From NCBI RefSeq assembly GCF_001544455.2, contig NZ_FCOC02000002.1, forward strand, positions 434,001 through 498,000: a stretch of DNA of 64,000 nucleotides, read 5' to 3'. Each line of letters begins with the position of its first letter. Position 1 is the first letter of the stretch. A program made the position numbers and the translations under genes. This DNA is from Caballeronia sordidicola. GTDB lineage: Bacteria > Pseudomonadota > Gammaproteobacteria > Burkholderiales > Burkholderiaceae. This document shows positions 1 to 9,003 of the stretch, one piece after another. The notes under the pieces were generated by a model. The model was not told the DNA's origin. It made no database searches and worked only from the letters and a program-made list of their open reading frames with translations.

Positions 1-87
1 GCTCAAGCGCTTTTGCCTATTTTTTTCGTGAAACGGTCGCCAGACCTTTTCAGGCGCCCGCTCTGGAAACCTTGCTGAGCATGCTCT
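1..87. other. Left edge, downstream of the response regulator gene
   Basis: 87 bp after the response regulator stop (minus direction). No gene or clear terminator is visible; the window cuts here. Confidence 0.4.
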
Positions 88-810
88 TCAAGCTTCGCTC
101 TTGTTCTTGCCAAGGTCCACGCCAAGCTGTTTCAGCTTCCGGTAAAGGTGCGTGCGCTCAAGTCCCGTCTTCTCCGCGACGCGCGTCATGCTGCCGTTTT
201 CACGCGCGAGGTGATACTCGAAGTACGCACGCTCGAAGGCGTCGCGTGCATCGCGTAACGGGATGTCGAAGGAGATGGAAGCAGTCGCGCCCGCCGGATT
301 CGCCACCGGGCTTGGAGCCACGCCATTGCCGTCGCCGCCCAGATTCAGCGACGACGCCACCGGCAATGCCGCCGACGCCGGCACCGCTGTTGCGCCCGAT
401 GGCAGCGGCGGCCGCAACGGGGTCGAAGCCACCGGCGCTGGCGCATTGCCGCGCGCGAGACCCTGCTCTACCGCCTTCAGCAACTTCTGCAGGGCAATCG
501 GCTTCTCCAGGAAATTGAGCGCACCGATCTTCGTGGCTTCAACAGCCGTATCGATGGTCGCGTGGCCCGACATCATGATCACCGGCATGGTGAGCTTGCC
601 CTGCGCCGCCCACTCTTTGAGCAGCGTCACGCCGTCGGTATCGGGCATCCAGATGTCCAGCAGCACGAGATCCGGCGCCTGCCGCAACCGGTACTCCCGC
701 GCATGCTGCGCATTTTCCGCCGTCTCCACCACGTGACCTTCGTCGCTCAGGATTTCCGAGAGCAATTCCCGGATGCCCATTTCGTCGTCTACCACCAGGA
801 TGGTTGCCAT
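88..810 (-). CDS. Response regulator, receiver plus Fis-type HTH (NtrX position, no AAA+ domain)
   Basis: Output partner of the kinase encoded just upstream. Residues 1-115 form a CheY-like receiver: acidic pair D8/D9, phospho-acceptor D52 (in LLDIWMPDTDG), switch residue S81 (MMSGHA) and K103 (LEKP). Residues about 120-175 are a Pro/Ala/Ser-rich linker. Residues about 185-235 are a Fis-type HTH_8 domain (VAEKTGLERTHLYRKLKQLG). The sigma-54 AAA+ ATPase module of classical NtrX is absent at only 240 aa, so the layout resembles RegA/PrrA/ActR regulators. The ATG directly abuts the kinase stop (TAAATG), so the two are translationally coupled. Regulon unknown; in other proteobacteria NtrYX affects nitrogen metabolism, redox and envelope, but that is family knowledge only. 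Confidence 0.9.
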   Translation of the reverse strand: MATILVVDDEMGIRELLSEILSDEGHVVETAENAQHAREYRLRQAPDLVLLDIWMPDTDGVTLLKEWAAQGKLTMPVIMMSGHATIDTAVEATKIGALNFLEKPIALQKLLKAVEQGLARGNAPAPVASTPLRPPLPSGATAVPASAALPVASSLNLGGDGNGVAPSPVANPAGATASISFDIPLRDARDAFERAYFEYHLARENGSMTRVAEKTGLERTHLYRKLKQLGVDLGKNKSEA

Positions 811-3240
811 TTACGCTGCCCTTGTCTGCACTAATGCTTTTGCCGTTCCATGACCCGCCGCCGCCGTGGGCGGCGGTGCGCCCGGTTCGGCGGTATCGTC
901 CGCGAGTTGCAGGAACAAAATCGAGATCTGCGCGCCTTCGATCACGTCCGCAGTCTTCGAACGATTGCGGATGTCGATGCGGGCGCCATGCTCGTCGACG
1001 ATCTTCTTCACCGTTGCAAGACCCAGACCCGTGCCCTTTGCCTTCGTGGTGACATAGGGCTCGAATGCACGCGAGAGAATTCGCGCTGGAAAACCAGGAC
1101 CGTTGTCCGATACCGTCAGCCGCACCGCCACGCGGGCATGTCCGGAAGCATCGGGGTCGCCATATTCTACTGTCTTCGTTTCAAGCAGCACGCGCGGCTC
1201 GGCAACATCGGCGACCGCGTCCTGTGCGTTTTGCAACAGGTTGTGAATCACCTGTCGCAGTTGCGTGGCGTCGCCGCGAATCACGGGCAGTTTTGTCAGC
1301 TCGACATTGATCGGGCTCTTGCCTTCTTCAATGCCATACAGCGTCAGCACTTCGGCCACGAGGTCATTGAGCTGCAGATTGCCCAGCACCGCTGGCGGCG
1401 TGCGCGCGTATTCGCGGAAGTCGTCGACCATCTGCTTCATGGCCTGAACCTGATTCACGATGGTCGTGGCGCCCCGCTTGAGCACGTCGGCGTCGGCGGG
1501 CGCGAGTTTATCGGCGAGCTTCATTTGCAGGCGTTCCGCCGATAGCTGGATCGGCGTGAGCGGATTCTTGATCTCGTGCGCAAGCCGCCGCGCGACTTCG
1601 CCCCACGCGACAGAACGCTGCGCCGAGATGACGTCCGAGATGTCGTCGAATACGACTACGTAGCCGGTGGTTTCGGCGTCGTCGGCATCGCTTTCGGTCA
1701 ATGTCAGCAATTGCGTGCCCCGGACCAGCAAGGTCAGCGGATCGGTCTCGCCCGGCACGGGAACCGCAAGTTGTTGCTGCCAATGTCCGCGATCGCCGAT
1801 AGGCCTGCCGCTACCGCTCGCGGCTGCATCGCGATCCGCGAAAGCCTTGCGCACCATCGCGCCAAATTCGGCCAGCACGCCAATCTGCTCCAGCGGCAAG
1901 TTCAGCGAGCCGCTGAACGGCTGCCGGAAAATGCGCTCCGCGCCGCGATTGGCCGTGGTCAGGCGGAATTGGCGATCGAACACGAACACACCCGCCGTCA
2001 GGTTCGCAAGAATGCTTTCGAGGTATGCCTTCGAATGCTCCAGCGCGATCCGGTTGTTCTCCACGGCCGCGCGCGCTTCGGACAATTGCCGCGTCATGGC
2101 GTTGAACGACTGCGTGAGAAAACCCAGTTCATCGCGCGATTTCACTTCGCGCTTCGGCGTATAGTCGCCCTCGGCCACTTCCTTCGTGCCTTGCGCCAGA
2201 AGGAACAACGGCCGCGCGAGCTGATTGCCGAGCGCGAGCGCAAGCATCATTGCGATGAAGGTCGCGAGAAACAGCGCCAGCGTCAGCGTGCCGATATACA
2301 TCTTGCGCAAACCGGTACGCCCGAGCGCCTTTTCCTGATATTCACGATATGCACGCTGCACAGCGTCGGCGTTGCGTGCGAGCGCGGTACTGACCGGTTG
2401 CTCGATTTGCAGGAAGCGCTCGGCCGGCTGAAGTTCGGCCGTCGAGCTATCCGGAATCTTCACGATCACGCGAAGCCTCAGCGCGCCCTTGGGCCCGGTA
2501 AGGCTCGAATCACCATCGACTTCACCTTCAATGGCGCCGTACGGACGCCCACGCGCCTGATTGAGTTGCAGCGGCGTTGGCAGGTTGTCGGGCACGAGCG
2601 CGGCGAAATTGCTCGATGCCTGCGCGACCACGCGGACGTCGGGCGCGGTGCCGGAACCGCTTCGGGCCGGTTCGACAATTGTCGCGTCCTGCACGTTGAA
2701 CTGATCGCGCAGCCGCAGCAGCGTGAGCGTGAGGCTGGTTGGATCGGCGCTCGCAAGCTGGTCGCTCATCAGGCGGCCCTTGTTCTGCAGATCCGACAAC
2801 GACGCATCGAGCATGCCGCGCCCGAGATTCAGGCCGGACGTGAGCGCGGTTTCCACGTTCACGTCGAACCATGATTCGATGCTTCGCGACACGAACTGAT
2901 ACGACACCACATAGATGATCCCGCCGGGCACCACGCCCACGAGCGCGAAGATGAACGCGAGCTTGGCGAGCAGCCGCGTGCCGAACTTGCCCTGCCTGAC
3001 GCGCGTGACAATGATCAGCACGAGTCCGATCACGATCAGTATCAGCACGACCGCAACCGCGAGATTCGCGGCATAGAGCCACTGATAATAGCGATCGAAA
3101 AACTCGGTGTTCGCGCTGGCGAGCGCCAGCATGACGAGCAGCAGGATGGCGGTCAGCGCGACCGTGACCACGAGCGCGCGGACCACGATGCTCGTCATGT
3201 TCGTGCGGCGCAGCGGCCGGCGGCGGAGCTTATTTAGCAT
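811..3240 (-). CDS. ntrY: NtrY-like membrane sensor histidine kinase
   Basis: Sensor kinase of about 809 aa. It has N-terminal membrane segments (roughly residues 15-40, 57-80 and 95-120 from this start), an extracytoplasmic part, another membrane segment (about 325-350), a HAMP-like linker, a PAS region (FVFDRQFRLTTANRGAERIF), a HisKA box with phospho-acceptor H555 (RRLAHEIKNPLTP), and an HATPase_c domain with N box, DNGPGFP and GTGLGL motifs. This is the NtrY architecture. The start at 3240 overlaps the upstream DUF4390 gene by 11 bp; an ATG at 3309 would overlap by 80 bp and one at 3198 also fits, and none has a strong ribosome site. It is the second-to-last gene of the rsmB - DUF4390 - kinase - regulator string. 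The signal sensed is unknown. Confidence 0.9.
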   Translation of the reverse strand: MLNKLRRRPLRRTNMTSIVVRALVVTVALTAILLLVMLALASANTEFFDRYYQWLYAANLAVAVVLILIVIGLVLIIVTRVRQGKFGTRLLAKLAFIFALVGVVPGGIIYVVSYQFVSRSIESWFDVNVETALTSGLNLGRGMLDASLSDLQNKGRLMSDQLASADPTSLTLTLLRLRDQFNVQDATIVEPARSGSGTAPDVRVVAQASSNFAALVPDNLPTPLQLNQARGRPYGAIEGEVDGDSSLTGPKGALRLRVIVKIPDSSTAELQPAERFLQIEQPVSTALARNADAVQRAYREYQEKALGRTGLRKMYIGTLTLALFLATFIAMMLALALGNQLARPLFLLAQGTKEVAEGDYTPKREVKSRDELGFLTQSFNAMTRQLSEARAAVENNRIALEHSKAYLESILANLTAGVFVFDRQFRLTTANRGAERIFRQPFSGSLNLPLEQIGVLAEFGAMVRKAFADRDAAASGSGRPIGDRGHWQQQLAVPVPGETDPLTLLVRGTQLLTLTESDADDAETTGYVVVFDDISDVISAQRSVAWGEVARRLAHEIKNPLTPIQLSAERLQMKLADKLAPADADVLKRGATTIVNQVQAMKQMVDDFREYARTPPAVLGNLQLNDLVAEVLTLYGIEEGKSPINVELTKLPVIRGDATQLRQVIHNLLQNAQDAVADVAEPRVLLETKTVEYGDPDASGHARVAVRLTVSDNGPGFPARILSRAFEPYVTTKAKGTGLGLATVKKIVDEHGARIDIRNRSKTADVIEGAQISILFLQLADDTAEPGAPPPTAAAGHGTAKALVQTRAA

Positions 3241-3862
3241 TGGGCGCCGCCGTGAAAGTGAACCGCTTCCAGTCGGAGGAGAGATTCCAGTCGCGGTTGT
3301 TGACCGCATCGATCTGGAACGGCTTGGGCATCAACGCAATATCCAGTTGCATGCGCACCGACGCCGTGTACGTCTCGCCGGGCCTGACCTGATTGCGATC
3401 GATCACATGCCACGATGTCACGTGCTTGATCACCGCGAGCGCTTCGGCAAGCGTGCTGAAGCCGAGCTGCAAACCACCCGTTGACACACGATACTCGCGT
3501 GTCAACGGCTGGAACGACAGCCGGATGCTTTGCGACACGCTGACCGGTTCCTCGTCGAACCAATACCAGCGTGGCCGCGCCAGGTCGAAATCAGTCGTGA
3601 AGTAGAGCGGCACACCTTTGTTCACGGCATCTTCCAGACTGCTGTTGAGATCGAAATCAAAACGCGCGTCGAGACTCCAGCCCGTGCCGTCAGCCTGCAG
3701 CGACGCGCGCTGCACGGCAATAGGATCAGCCTGCGCCGCCTCGACTGGCAGGAACGACAGCGCGAGACTCAACATGAAGCTCAGCGCAAGGCTCAACAAT
3801 AGGGCCGGCAGAGTCTGGCCGGCGAGCGCGCGTCGCAGCGGAAAAAAGCGTTTGATCGTCAC
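3230..3862 (-). CDS. DUF4390 exported protein
   Basis: 210-aa protein of the DUF4390 family, conserved between rsmB and ntrY in beta-proteobacteria. It has a positively charged start, a hydrophobic segment of about 25 residues (about 14-40) and an AxA-like cleavage region (VEAAQA), so it is probably exported to the periplasm. The rest is predicted beta-rich, with aromatic patches such as RPRWYWFDEEP. The start overlaps the rsmB stop as ATGA, and the end overlaps the kinase start, which suggests tight coupling. The function is unknown; its fixed place next to a sensor kinase suggests it may feed into signalling, but that is inference. Confidence 0.85.
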   Translation of the reverse strand: MTIKRFFPLRRALAGQTLPALLLSLALSFMLSLALSFLPVEAAQADPIAVQRASLQADGTGWSLDARFDFDLNSSLEDAVNKGVPLYFTTDFDLARPRWYWFDEEPVSVSQSIRLSFQPLTREYRVSTGGLQLGFSTLAEALAVIKHVTSWHVIDRNQVRPGETYTASVRMQLDIALMPKPFQIDAVNNRDWNLSSDWKRFTFTAAPNAK

Positions 3863-5343
3863 CGTTTCTGAAAGCGCGCGTAGAAGAATCCGTCGTGGTC
3901 CGCAAAGGCCTCCGTGTCCCGCGTCGATGTTGAACGGGTACGTTGCGCCTCGCCTGAATTGTCCGTCAGCGAGTTCGTGACCGGGTCCGGTGAATTTTGC
4001 AACAGAGCCGCGCTGGCATGGCTGGCTGTCGGCAATAATTGCCCCGGCGCGTCCAATCGTACCGCATCTTCATGCGCCTCTCCAAACCACCGCGCCTGCA
4101 ACTCGCCCTCTTCGGGAAAGATTGAGCACGTCACGTAGAGCAACTCGCCGCCGGTGGCGACCAGCGGCCAGAGCGCCGCGAGGATGCGGCGCTGTTCTTC
4201 GACAAGTGCGGCAATGTCCGACGGACGCCGCAACCAGCGGATATCCGGATGACGCCGCACGATGCCCGAAGCCGAGCACGGGACGTCGGCGAGAATACGG
4301 TCGAACGGATCGCCGTCGGACCAGTCGGCGGGATTGCCTGCATCGCCGACACGAATCTCGGCTTGCACATTCAGACGCTGCAAGTTTTCGCCAATGCGCC
4401 GTGCGCGGCCCGCGTCGCTTTCGACCGCGATCATTTCAACATTCGCCAGCTCCAGCACGTGGCCGGTCTTGCCGCCGGGCGCGGCGCACGCGTCGAGCAC
4501 GCGCATGCCGTCGCGCACGTTCAGCAGCTGCGCGGCGAGTTGCGCGCCTGCGTCCTGGACGGAGACCACGCCGTCTGCGAAACCGGGGATCTTGTCCACG
4601 GCCATTGGCGTCTTCAGACGTACGGCATGAAGGCCGGCGGCTTCGGCTTCGATGTGCTCGCCTTTCAGGACATCGAGATAGCGCTCGACGCTCATGCGCC
4701 GCGCGTTCACGCGCAAGGTCAACGGGCCTTGCCGATTGCCCGCCTCGAGGATGTTTTCCCACTCGTCCGGCTGGCCGCGCTTTACCGCGTCGATCCACCA
4801 CGCCGGATAGTTGAAGCGCGCCACCGGATCGCGCTGCACTTCGGCGAGCAAGGTCTCGCGTTCGCGCAGAAAGGTGCGCAGGACGGCGTTGACCAGACCC
4901 TTTGCAAACGCGAACTCGCGCCGCGCGGCAATGGCGTTCACGGCCTGATCGACAACAGTGAACGGCGTGTAGGCCGCGTGGGCTTCGTCGTCCACGAGCA
5001 GCGCAAACGCGCACGCCATCACATTCGATACATGCGGCGGCGGCGCCTTGCGCACCAGCTTGGCGAGCAGCGCGTCAGCAACGCCAAGGCGACGCAAGGT
5101 GCGATACGCAATGTCCTGCGTGGCGCCGCGCGATACGGCCACGTGCGTCGCGGCGATTACCGTCTGCAATGCGGCGGGCAGTGCGGAGCCGGCGCGCACA
5201 GCGCCGACGGCTTGCGCGGCGGCGTCAAGCGCGAACGCCAGTGAATCAGGGGCAAGGTGAAGCGTGGCGAGGCGGGCGTCGGACGACGCACGGATGTTAT
5301 CCGCGGGCGATACGGCGCGGCGTCGGGAAGGCTTTTCGGTCAT
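3859..5343 (-). CDS. rsmB: 16S rRNA m5C967 methyltransferase RsmB
   Basis: SAM-dependent RNA methyltransferase that makes 5-methylcytosine at 16S rRNA position 967. The N-terminal part (about 20-160) is the NusB-like RNA-binding domain. The C-terminal catalytic domain has the SAM site (LDACAAPGGKTGHVLEL), motif IV with a catalytic cysteine (ADVPCSASGIVRRHPD) and motif VI with the second cysteine (LLYVTCSIFPEE). The start chosen is the ATG at 5343; a GTG at 5385 would add 14 residues. At about 494 aa it is longer than the E. coli protein (about 430), through an N-terminal extension and a low-complexity Ser/Thr/Asn stretch before the final residues. It heads the string that runs through DUF4390 into the two-component pair. 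Confidence 0.93.
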   Translation of the reverse strand: MTEKPSRRRAVSPADNIRASSDARLATLHLAPDSLAFALDAAAQAVGAVRAGSALPAALQTVIAATHVAVSRGATQDIAYRTLRRLGVADALLAKLVRKAPPPHVSNVMACAFALLVDDEAHAAYTPFTVVDQAVNAIAARREFAFAKGLVNAVLRTFLRERETLLAEVQRDPVARFNYPAWWIDAVKRGQPDEWENILEAGNRQGPLTLRVNARRMSVERYLDVLKGEHIEAEAAGLHAVRLKTPMAVDKIPGFADGVVSVQDAGAQLAAQLLNVRDGMRVLDACAAPGGKTGHVLELANVEMIAVESDAGRARRIGENLQRLNVQAEIRVGDAGNPADWSDGDPFDRILADVPCSASGIVRRHPDIRWLRRPSDIAALVEEQRRILAALWPLVATGGELLYVTCSIFPEEGELQARWFGEAHEDAVRLDAPGQLLPTASHASAALLQNSPDPVTNSLTDNSGEAQRTRSTSTRDTEAFADHDGFFYARFQKR

Positions 5344-5474
5344 GTCGGGGCGAAGGCGTTCGAGCCGGCCAATGCCGGTCCGCACAAACGAAGCATTGTA
5401 GCCCGTGAGCGATGCTGGCCCGAGATCGGCGAGAGCGACATTGGCCGAACGGACAAGGCCAGGGACTTCGAAGA

Positions 5475-5530
5475 ATAAAACGACTTAAAAGATCGGGCCC
5501 GCTGCCAGATTCGTGGCAACGGGCCCGATC
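5475..5530 (-). terminator. Rho-independent terminator of htpX
   Basis: Long perfect inverted repeat at 5491-5530: outer arms GATCGGGCCCG / CGGGCCCGATC, inner arms TGCCA / TGGCA around a six-base loop. On the minus strand it is followed by TTTTAAGTCGTTTT. It lies just after the htpX stop and before rsmB, so it separates the two units. Confidence 0.85.
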
Positions 5531-5555
5531 AGATGCAGCCTCGGACAAAAAGCGA

Positions 5556-6413
5556 TCACTCCATCCGGCCGGTCCGCGCCATTTCCATCAACCGGGCGAC
5601 ACGTTCTTCCGTAGCCGGGTGTGTGGAAAACAGATTCGCGATACCGCCGCCCGCGAGCGGATTCATGATCATCATCTGCGCGGTTGCGGGATGCTGCTCA
5701 GCCGTGGGAAACGGCGTTCCGGACGCATACGCATGAATCTTCTCCAGCGCACTCGCGAGCGCTTGCGGATCGCCCGAAATCTGCGCGCCGCCACGATCGG
5801 CTTCAAATTCACGCGCCCGCGATATCGCCATCTGGATCAGCGCGCCGGCTATCGGCGCAAGAATGGCCACCGCAATACTCGCGATCGGATTCGACGGACG
5901 TCCTTCCGAATCGCGTCCGCCGAAGAACATTGCAAAGTTCGCGAGCGCGGAAATGGCGCCGGCCATGGTCGCCGAAACCGTCGAAATCAGAATGTCGCGG
6001 TGCTTCACGTGTGCCAGCTCGTGCGCCATCACGCCCCGCAATTCGCGCTCTGACAACACACGCAAAATGCCGGTGGTCGCCGCAACCGCCGCGTGCTCCG
6101 GATTACGGCCCGTTGCAAAGGCGTTCGGCGCGGCTTCGTCGATCAGATAGACCTTTGGCATCGGCAATTGTGCGCGCGTGGCCAGTTCCCGGATCATCCG
6201 GTAGAACTGCGGTGCGGTTGCTTCGTCGACTTCCTGCGCGTTGTACATCTTCAACACGAGCTTGTCCGAGAACCAGTACGAGAAAAAATTCATCGCAAGG
6301 GCGACGACCAGCGCGAGCGCCATACCCTTGCTGCCGCCGATCATCCCGCCGATCACGACAAAAAGGGCCGTGATCGCTGCCATCAGCATCGCAGTTTTGA
6401 CCCAATTGAACAT
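5556..6413 (-). CDS. htpX: Membrane zinc metalloprotease HtpX
   Basis: Inner-membrane heat-shock metalloprotease (M48B) that, with FtsH in E. coli, degrades misfolded membrane proteins. It has two N-terminal membrane helices (about 7-26 and 30-48), the zinc motif HELAH (H131, E132, H135), two more hydrophobic segments (about 142-165 and 178-198), and the third ligand region REFEAD (about 201-206). The 285-aa length is normal. The start at 6413 was chosen over 6428 because GAGGAG lies 7 nt upstream. A strong terminator follows. It is separated from the LysE gene by 130 bp, so it may have its own promoter; no clear sigma-32 box was recognised. Confidence 0.95.
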   Translation of the reverse strand: MFNWVKTAMLMAAITALFVVIGGMIGGSKGMALALVVALAMNFFSYWFSDKLVLKMYNAQEVDEATAPQFYRMIRELATRAQLPMPKVYLIDEAAPNAFATGRNPEHAAVAATTGILRVLSERELRGVMAHELAHVKHRDILISTVSATMAGAISALANFAMFFGGRDSEGRPSNPIASIAVAILAPIAGALIQMAISRAREFEADRGGAQISGDPQALASALEKIHAYASGTPFPTAEQHPATAQMMIMNPLAGGGIANLFSTHPATEERVARLMEMARTGRME

Positions 6414-6543
6414 GTCTGAACTCCTCACCCAAATATCAATGCGCGTTTAGCGCGAGCGGCCCTATCGGCCCATTTGCCTGACCAAATCTACCGGCCATGA
6501 TTGTAAGCAAAATGTTAGATATGGGCGCTGCGGAAAAATTCAA

Positions 6544-7197
6544 TCACCTGTGCGAAGTTGCGAGTTTGATACCTAGTCCGACGAACGCGCTGCCGACCAC
6601 CCGGTCCAGCCACAGCTTGACACCCGGCTTGCCGGAAAATCTCTCGGTCACGCTGCCGGCGATCCACGCCACGATGGTGTTCCAGAACGTACTGATGACA
6701 ACAAACACGCACCCGAGCGCAAGAAACGCGAGTGTCTTGTGCGGACTGCCGGCCGCAACGAACTGCGGAATGAACGAGACGAAAAACAACACCACTTTCG
6801 GGTTCAACACATTCGTGACGAAACCTTGCATGAAAACTTGCCGCAGCGACTTCGGCTCGCGTTTCACGCGTGATTCAGGAACTCCGGGTCCGGCAGCCAC
6901 GGTCGTGGCCGGTTTGCTGAAGATCAGTCTCACGCCAAGGTAGATCAGGTAAATCGCGCCGGCAAACTTGACGATAGTGAACGCCGTAGCGGAAGCCGCC
7001 AGCAACGCCGTCAGGCCAAATGCGCAAGCCATCGTATGCACGAGACAGCCCGCCGCAATGCCCAGCGCCGACACCACGCCCGCCCCGCGTCCCTGCGCCA
7101 CGCTTCTTCCGACGACATATGCCGTGTCCGGACCCGGCGTCACGCTCAAAAGCACAACCGCCAGAATAAACAGAGTGAAACCGGTGATGCCGAGCAT
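6544..7197 (-). CDS. LysE/RhtB family amino-acid exporter
   Basis: 217-aa inner-membrane exporter of the LysE/RhtB/LeuE superfamily. The family signature lies in the first helix (SVTPGPDTAYVVGRS), followed by five or six hydrophobic segments and a loop rich in basic residues (about 110-130), then NVLNPKVVLFFVSF, the second conserved motif. The ORF is open upstream to 7383 but that part is Arg/Ala-rich and overlaps fmt; the ATG at 7197 has AAAGG about 9 nt upstream. It lies 47 bp after fmt on the same strand. Substrate cannot be told from sequence (threonine, homoserine, leucine and others are known in the family). Confidence 0.85.
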   Translation of the reverse strand: MLGITGFTLFILAVVLLSVTPGPDTAYVVGRSVAQGRGAGVVSALGIAAGCLVHTMACAFGLTALLAASATAFTIVKFAGAIYLIYLGVRLIFSKPATTVAAGPGVPESRVKREPKSLRQVFMQGFVTNVLNPKVVLFFVSFIPQFVAAGSPHKTLAFLALGCVFVVISTFWNTIVAWIAGSVTERFSGKPGVKLWLDRVVGSAFVGLGIKLATSHR

Positions 7198-7244
7198 TGC
7201 GGGAGACCTTTGAAAAACGACAGAAAGTTGCAATCGAACTTGAT

Positions 7245-8237
7245 TCAGGCGCCCGGCGCGACTTCCCGAAGCTCGAAGCGCTGCCCTTTCACAATAGGCG
7301 ATCCAGCCAGGAATTCGCGCACCGGCAAGCGCTTGCCGCCCGGTTTTTGCAATTGCGTAAGGCGTAGCGCGCCCCGACCGCAAGCCACGACCAAACCCTC
7401 AGCATCGCTTTCCAGGATTACACCCGCCTCTGCGTCTGCCTTCAACTCGACAGGTTCAGCGGCCCAGATCTTCACCGCAACGCCCCCGATGGTCCCGAAC
7501 GCGCCGGGAAACGGATCGAAGGCGCGAATTTGCCGCGCCAGCGCACTCGCCGGACGACGCCAGTCGAGCGCCGCTTCGTGTTTCGCGATCTTTTCTGCGT
7601 AAGTTGCGCCATCTTGTGGCTGTGGCGTTGAAGGCAGAGCGCCGTCGCGCTCCAGATCGCGCAGGGTGCCGACTATGAGATCCGCGCCCAGTTGCGCCAT
7701 GCGGTCGTGCAGCGTCGCAGTTGTGTCCTGCGCCTCGATGCCAATGCGCCCTTCGCGGATCATGGCGCCGGTGTCGAGGCCGGCGTCCATCTGCATGATC
7801 GTGATGCCGGTCTCGGTGTCCCCCGCTTCAATTGCGCGATGAATCGGCGCGGCGCCCCGCCAGCGCGGCAAAAGCGAACCGTGGATGTTGATTGCGCCGA
7901 ACCGTGGTATGTCGATAACTTCCTGCGGCAGGATCAGGCCGTATGCCGCGACCACCATGACGTCGTACGGCGTCTTCTTCAGCCGCTCAATAGCGGCAAC
8001 CGCCTCTTCCGGATACTTGCCGTTACGACGCAAAGACGTCGGTTGCGCGACTTCCAGGCCGTGCTCGAGCGCAAACCTCTTCACCGGACTCGCGGCCAGT
8101 TTCATGCCACGCCCAGCCGGCCGGTCGGGTTGCGTCAATACGAGCGGCACATGAAAACCGGCAGCATGAATAGCAGCCAACGCAGCAGCCGCAAATTCAG
8201 GCGTTCCTGCAAACACGACACGCAGCTTTTGAGTCAT
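7245..8237 (-). CDS. fmt: Methionyl-tRNA formyltransferase
   Basis: Transfers the formyl group of 10-formyl-tetrahydrofolate to Met-tRNA(fMet) for translation initiation. It has the N-terminal motif [11 protein letters not shown], the folate-binding/catalytic segment [19 protein letters not shown] (catalytic Asn and His) and the Asp region ([13 protein letters not shown]), then the C-terminal OB-fold domain. At 330 aa it has normal family length. The ATG at 8237 is preceded by a GGTGG-like site; an in-frame start at 8255 adds six residues not typical of the family. It lies 49 bp downstream of def, the usual pairing of formylation and deformylation. Confidence 0.96.
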   Translation of the reverse strand: MTQKLRVVFAGTPEFAAAALAAIHAAGFHVPLVLTQPDRPAGRGMKLAASPVKRFALEHGLEVAQPTSLRRNGKYPEEAVAAIERLKKTPYDVMVVAAYGLILPQEVIDIPRFGAINIHGSLLPRWRGAAPIHRAIEAGDTETGITIMQMDAGLDTGAMIREGRIGIEAQDTTATLHDRMAQLGADLIVGTLRDLERDGALPSTPQPQDGATYAEKIAKHEAALDWRRPASALARQIRAFDPFPGAFGTIGGVAVKIWAAEPVELKADAEAGVILESDAEGLVVACGRGALRLTQLQKPGGKRLPVREFLAGSPIVKGQRFELREVAPGA

Positions 8238-8286
8238 CGATCCACCAACCTGCAAATTCCCGCATCAAACTTCATGAATCGACACG

Positions 8287-8790
8287 TCACAGCGCCTTTT
8301 CGAGCTTTTTCATCTTGCCGCGAATCCGCGTCTGCTTGAGCGACGACAGGTATTCAACAAACACACGTCCCATCAGGTGATCCATCTCATGCTGGATACA
8401 CACGGCCAGCAAACCTTCGCAGTCAATCTCGAAGGTTTCACCCTTCTCGTTCAGCGCCCGCACGCGGACCTTTTCCGGCCGCTCGACAAAGTCGTAGATG
8501 CCCGGAACTGACAGGCAGCCTTCCTCATGATCTTTCTTCTCGTCGCTCGACCAGATGATTTCAGGGTTGATGAACGCCTGAAGCTGGTCATGCGTGTCCG
8601 AGACGTCGATCACGATCACGCGTTCGTGTGCGTCCACCTGCGTTGCGGCCAGGCCGACGCCGGGCGCGGCGTACATGGTTTCGGCCATGTCGGCGACGAG
8701 CTTGCGAATCCGGTCGTCGACGACTTCTACGGGTTTCGCGACCTTGTGCAGCCGCTTGTCCGGGTAGGTGAGTATGTGTAGCAGAGCCAT
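8287..8790 (-). CDS. def: Peptide deformylase
   Basis: Removes the N-formyl group from nascent proteins. All three PDF motifs are present: GVGLAATQ (about 45-52), EGCLSVP (metal-binding Cys) and QHEMDH (two metal His and catalytic Glu). At 167 aa it is a type-1 deformylase of normal length with a basic C-terminal tail (KMKKLEK). It is the first gene of the minus unit def-fmt and is divergent from dprA across a 213-bp spacer. Both features match the arrangement common in proteobacteria. Confidence 0.97.
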   Translation of the reverse strand: MALLHILTYPDKRLHKVAKPVEVVDDRIRKLVADMAETMYAAPGVGLAATQVDAHERVIVIDVSDTHDQLQAFINPEIIWSSDEKKDHEEGCLSVPGIYDFVERPEKVRVRALNEKGETFEIDCEGLLAVCIQHEMDHLMGRVFVEYLSSLKQTRIRGKMKKLEKAL

Positions 8791-9003
8791 GATTCAGATT
8801 ATCGATGCACGCCGTGGCGCGCGATAGTCGGCCATTCGGCCAGGTTGTAAAAGATTGCCGGTATCCGGAAGATGATTGGGCTGAATGAACGTACTTCAAC
8901 GCCCGTTCAGCGCCGCGAATTTTGCGGCAACGCCCTGGTCCCGCGCGCCCTGAATGTGGTCGCCCGGCCAAGCTTTTTTATTTCGGTATATGAAAATTTT
9001 AAC

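Noticed and set aside
1576..2874. Plus-strand ORF opposite the sensor kinase
   Set aside because: Shadow frame with Arg/Gln-rich composition and no domain.
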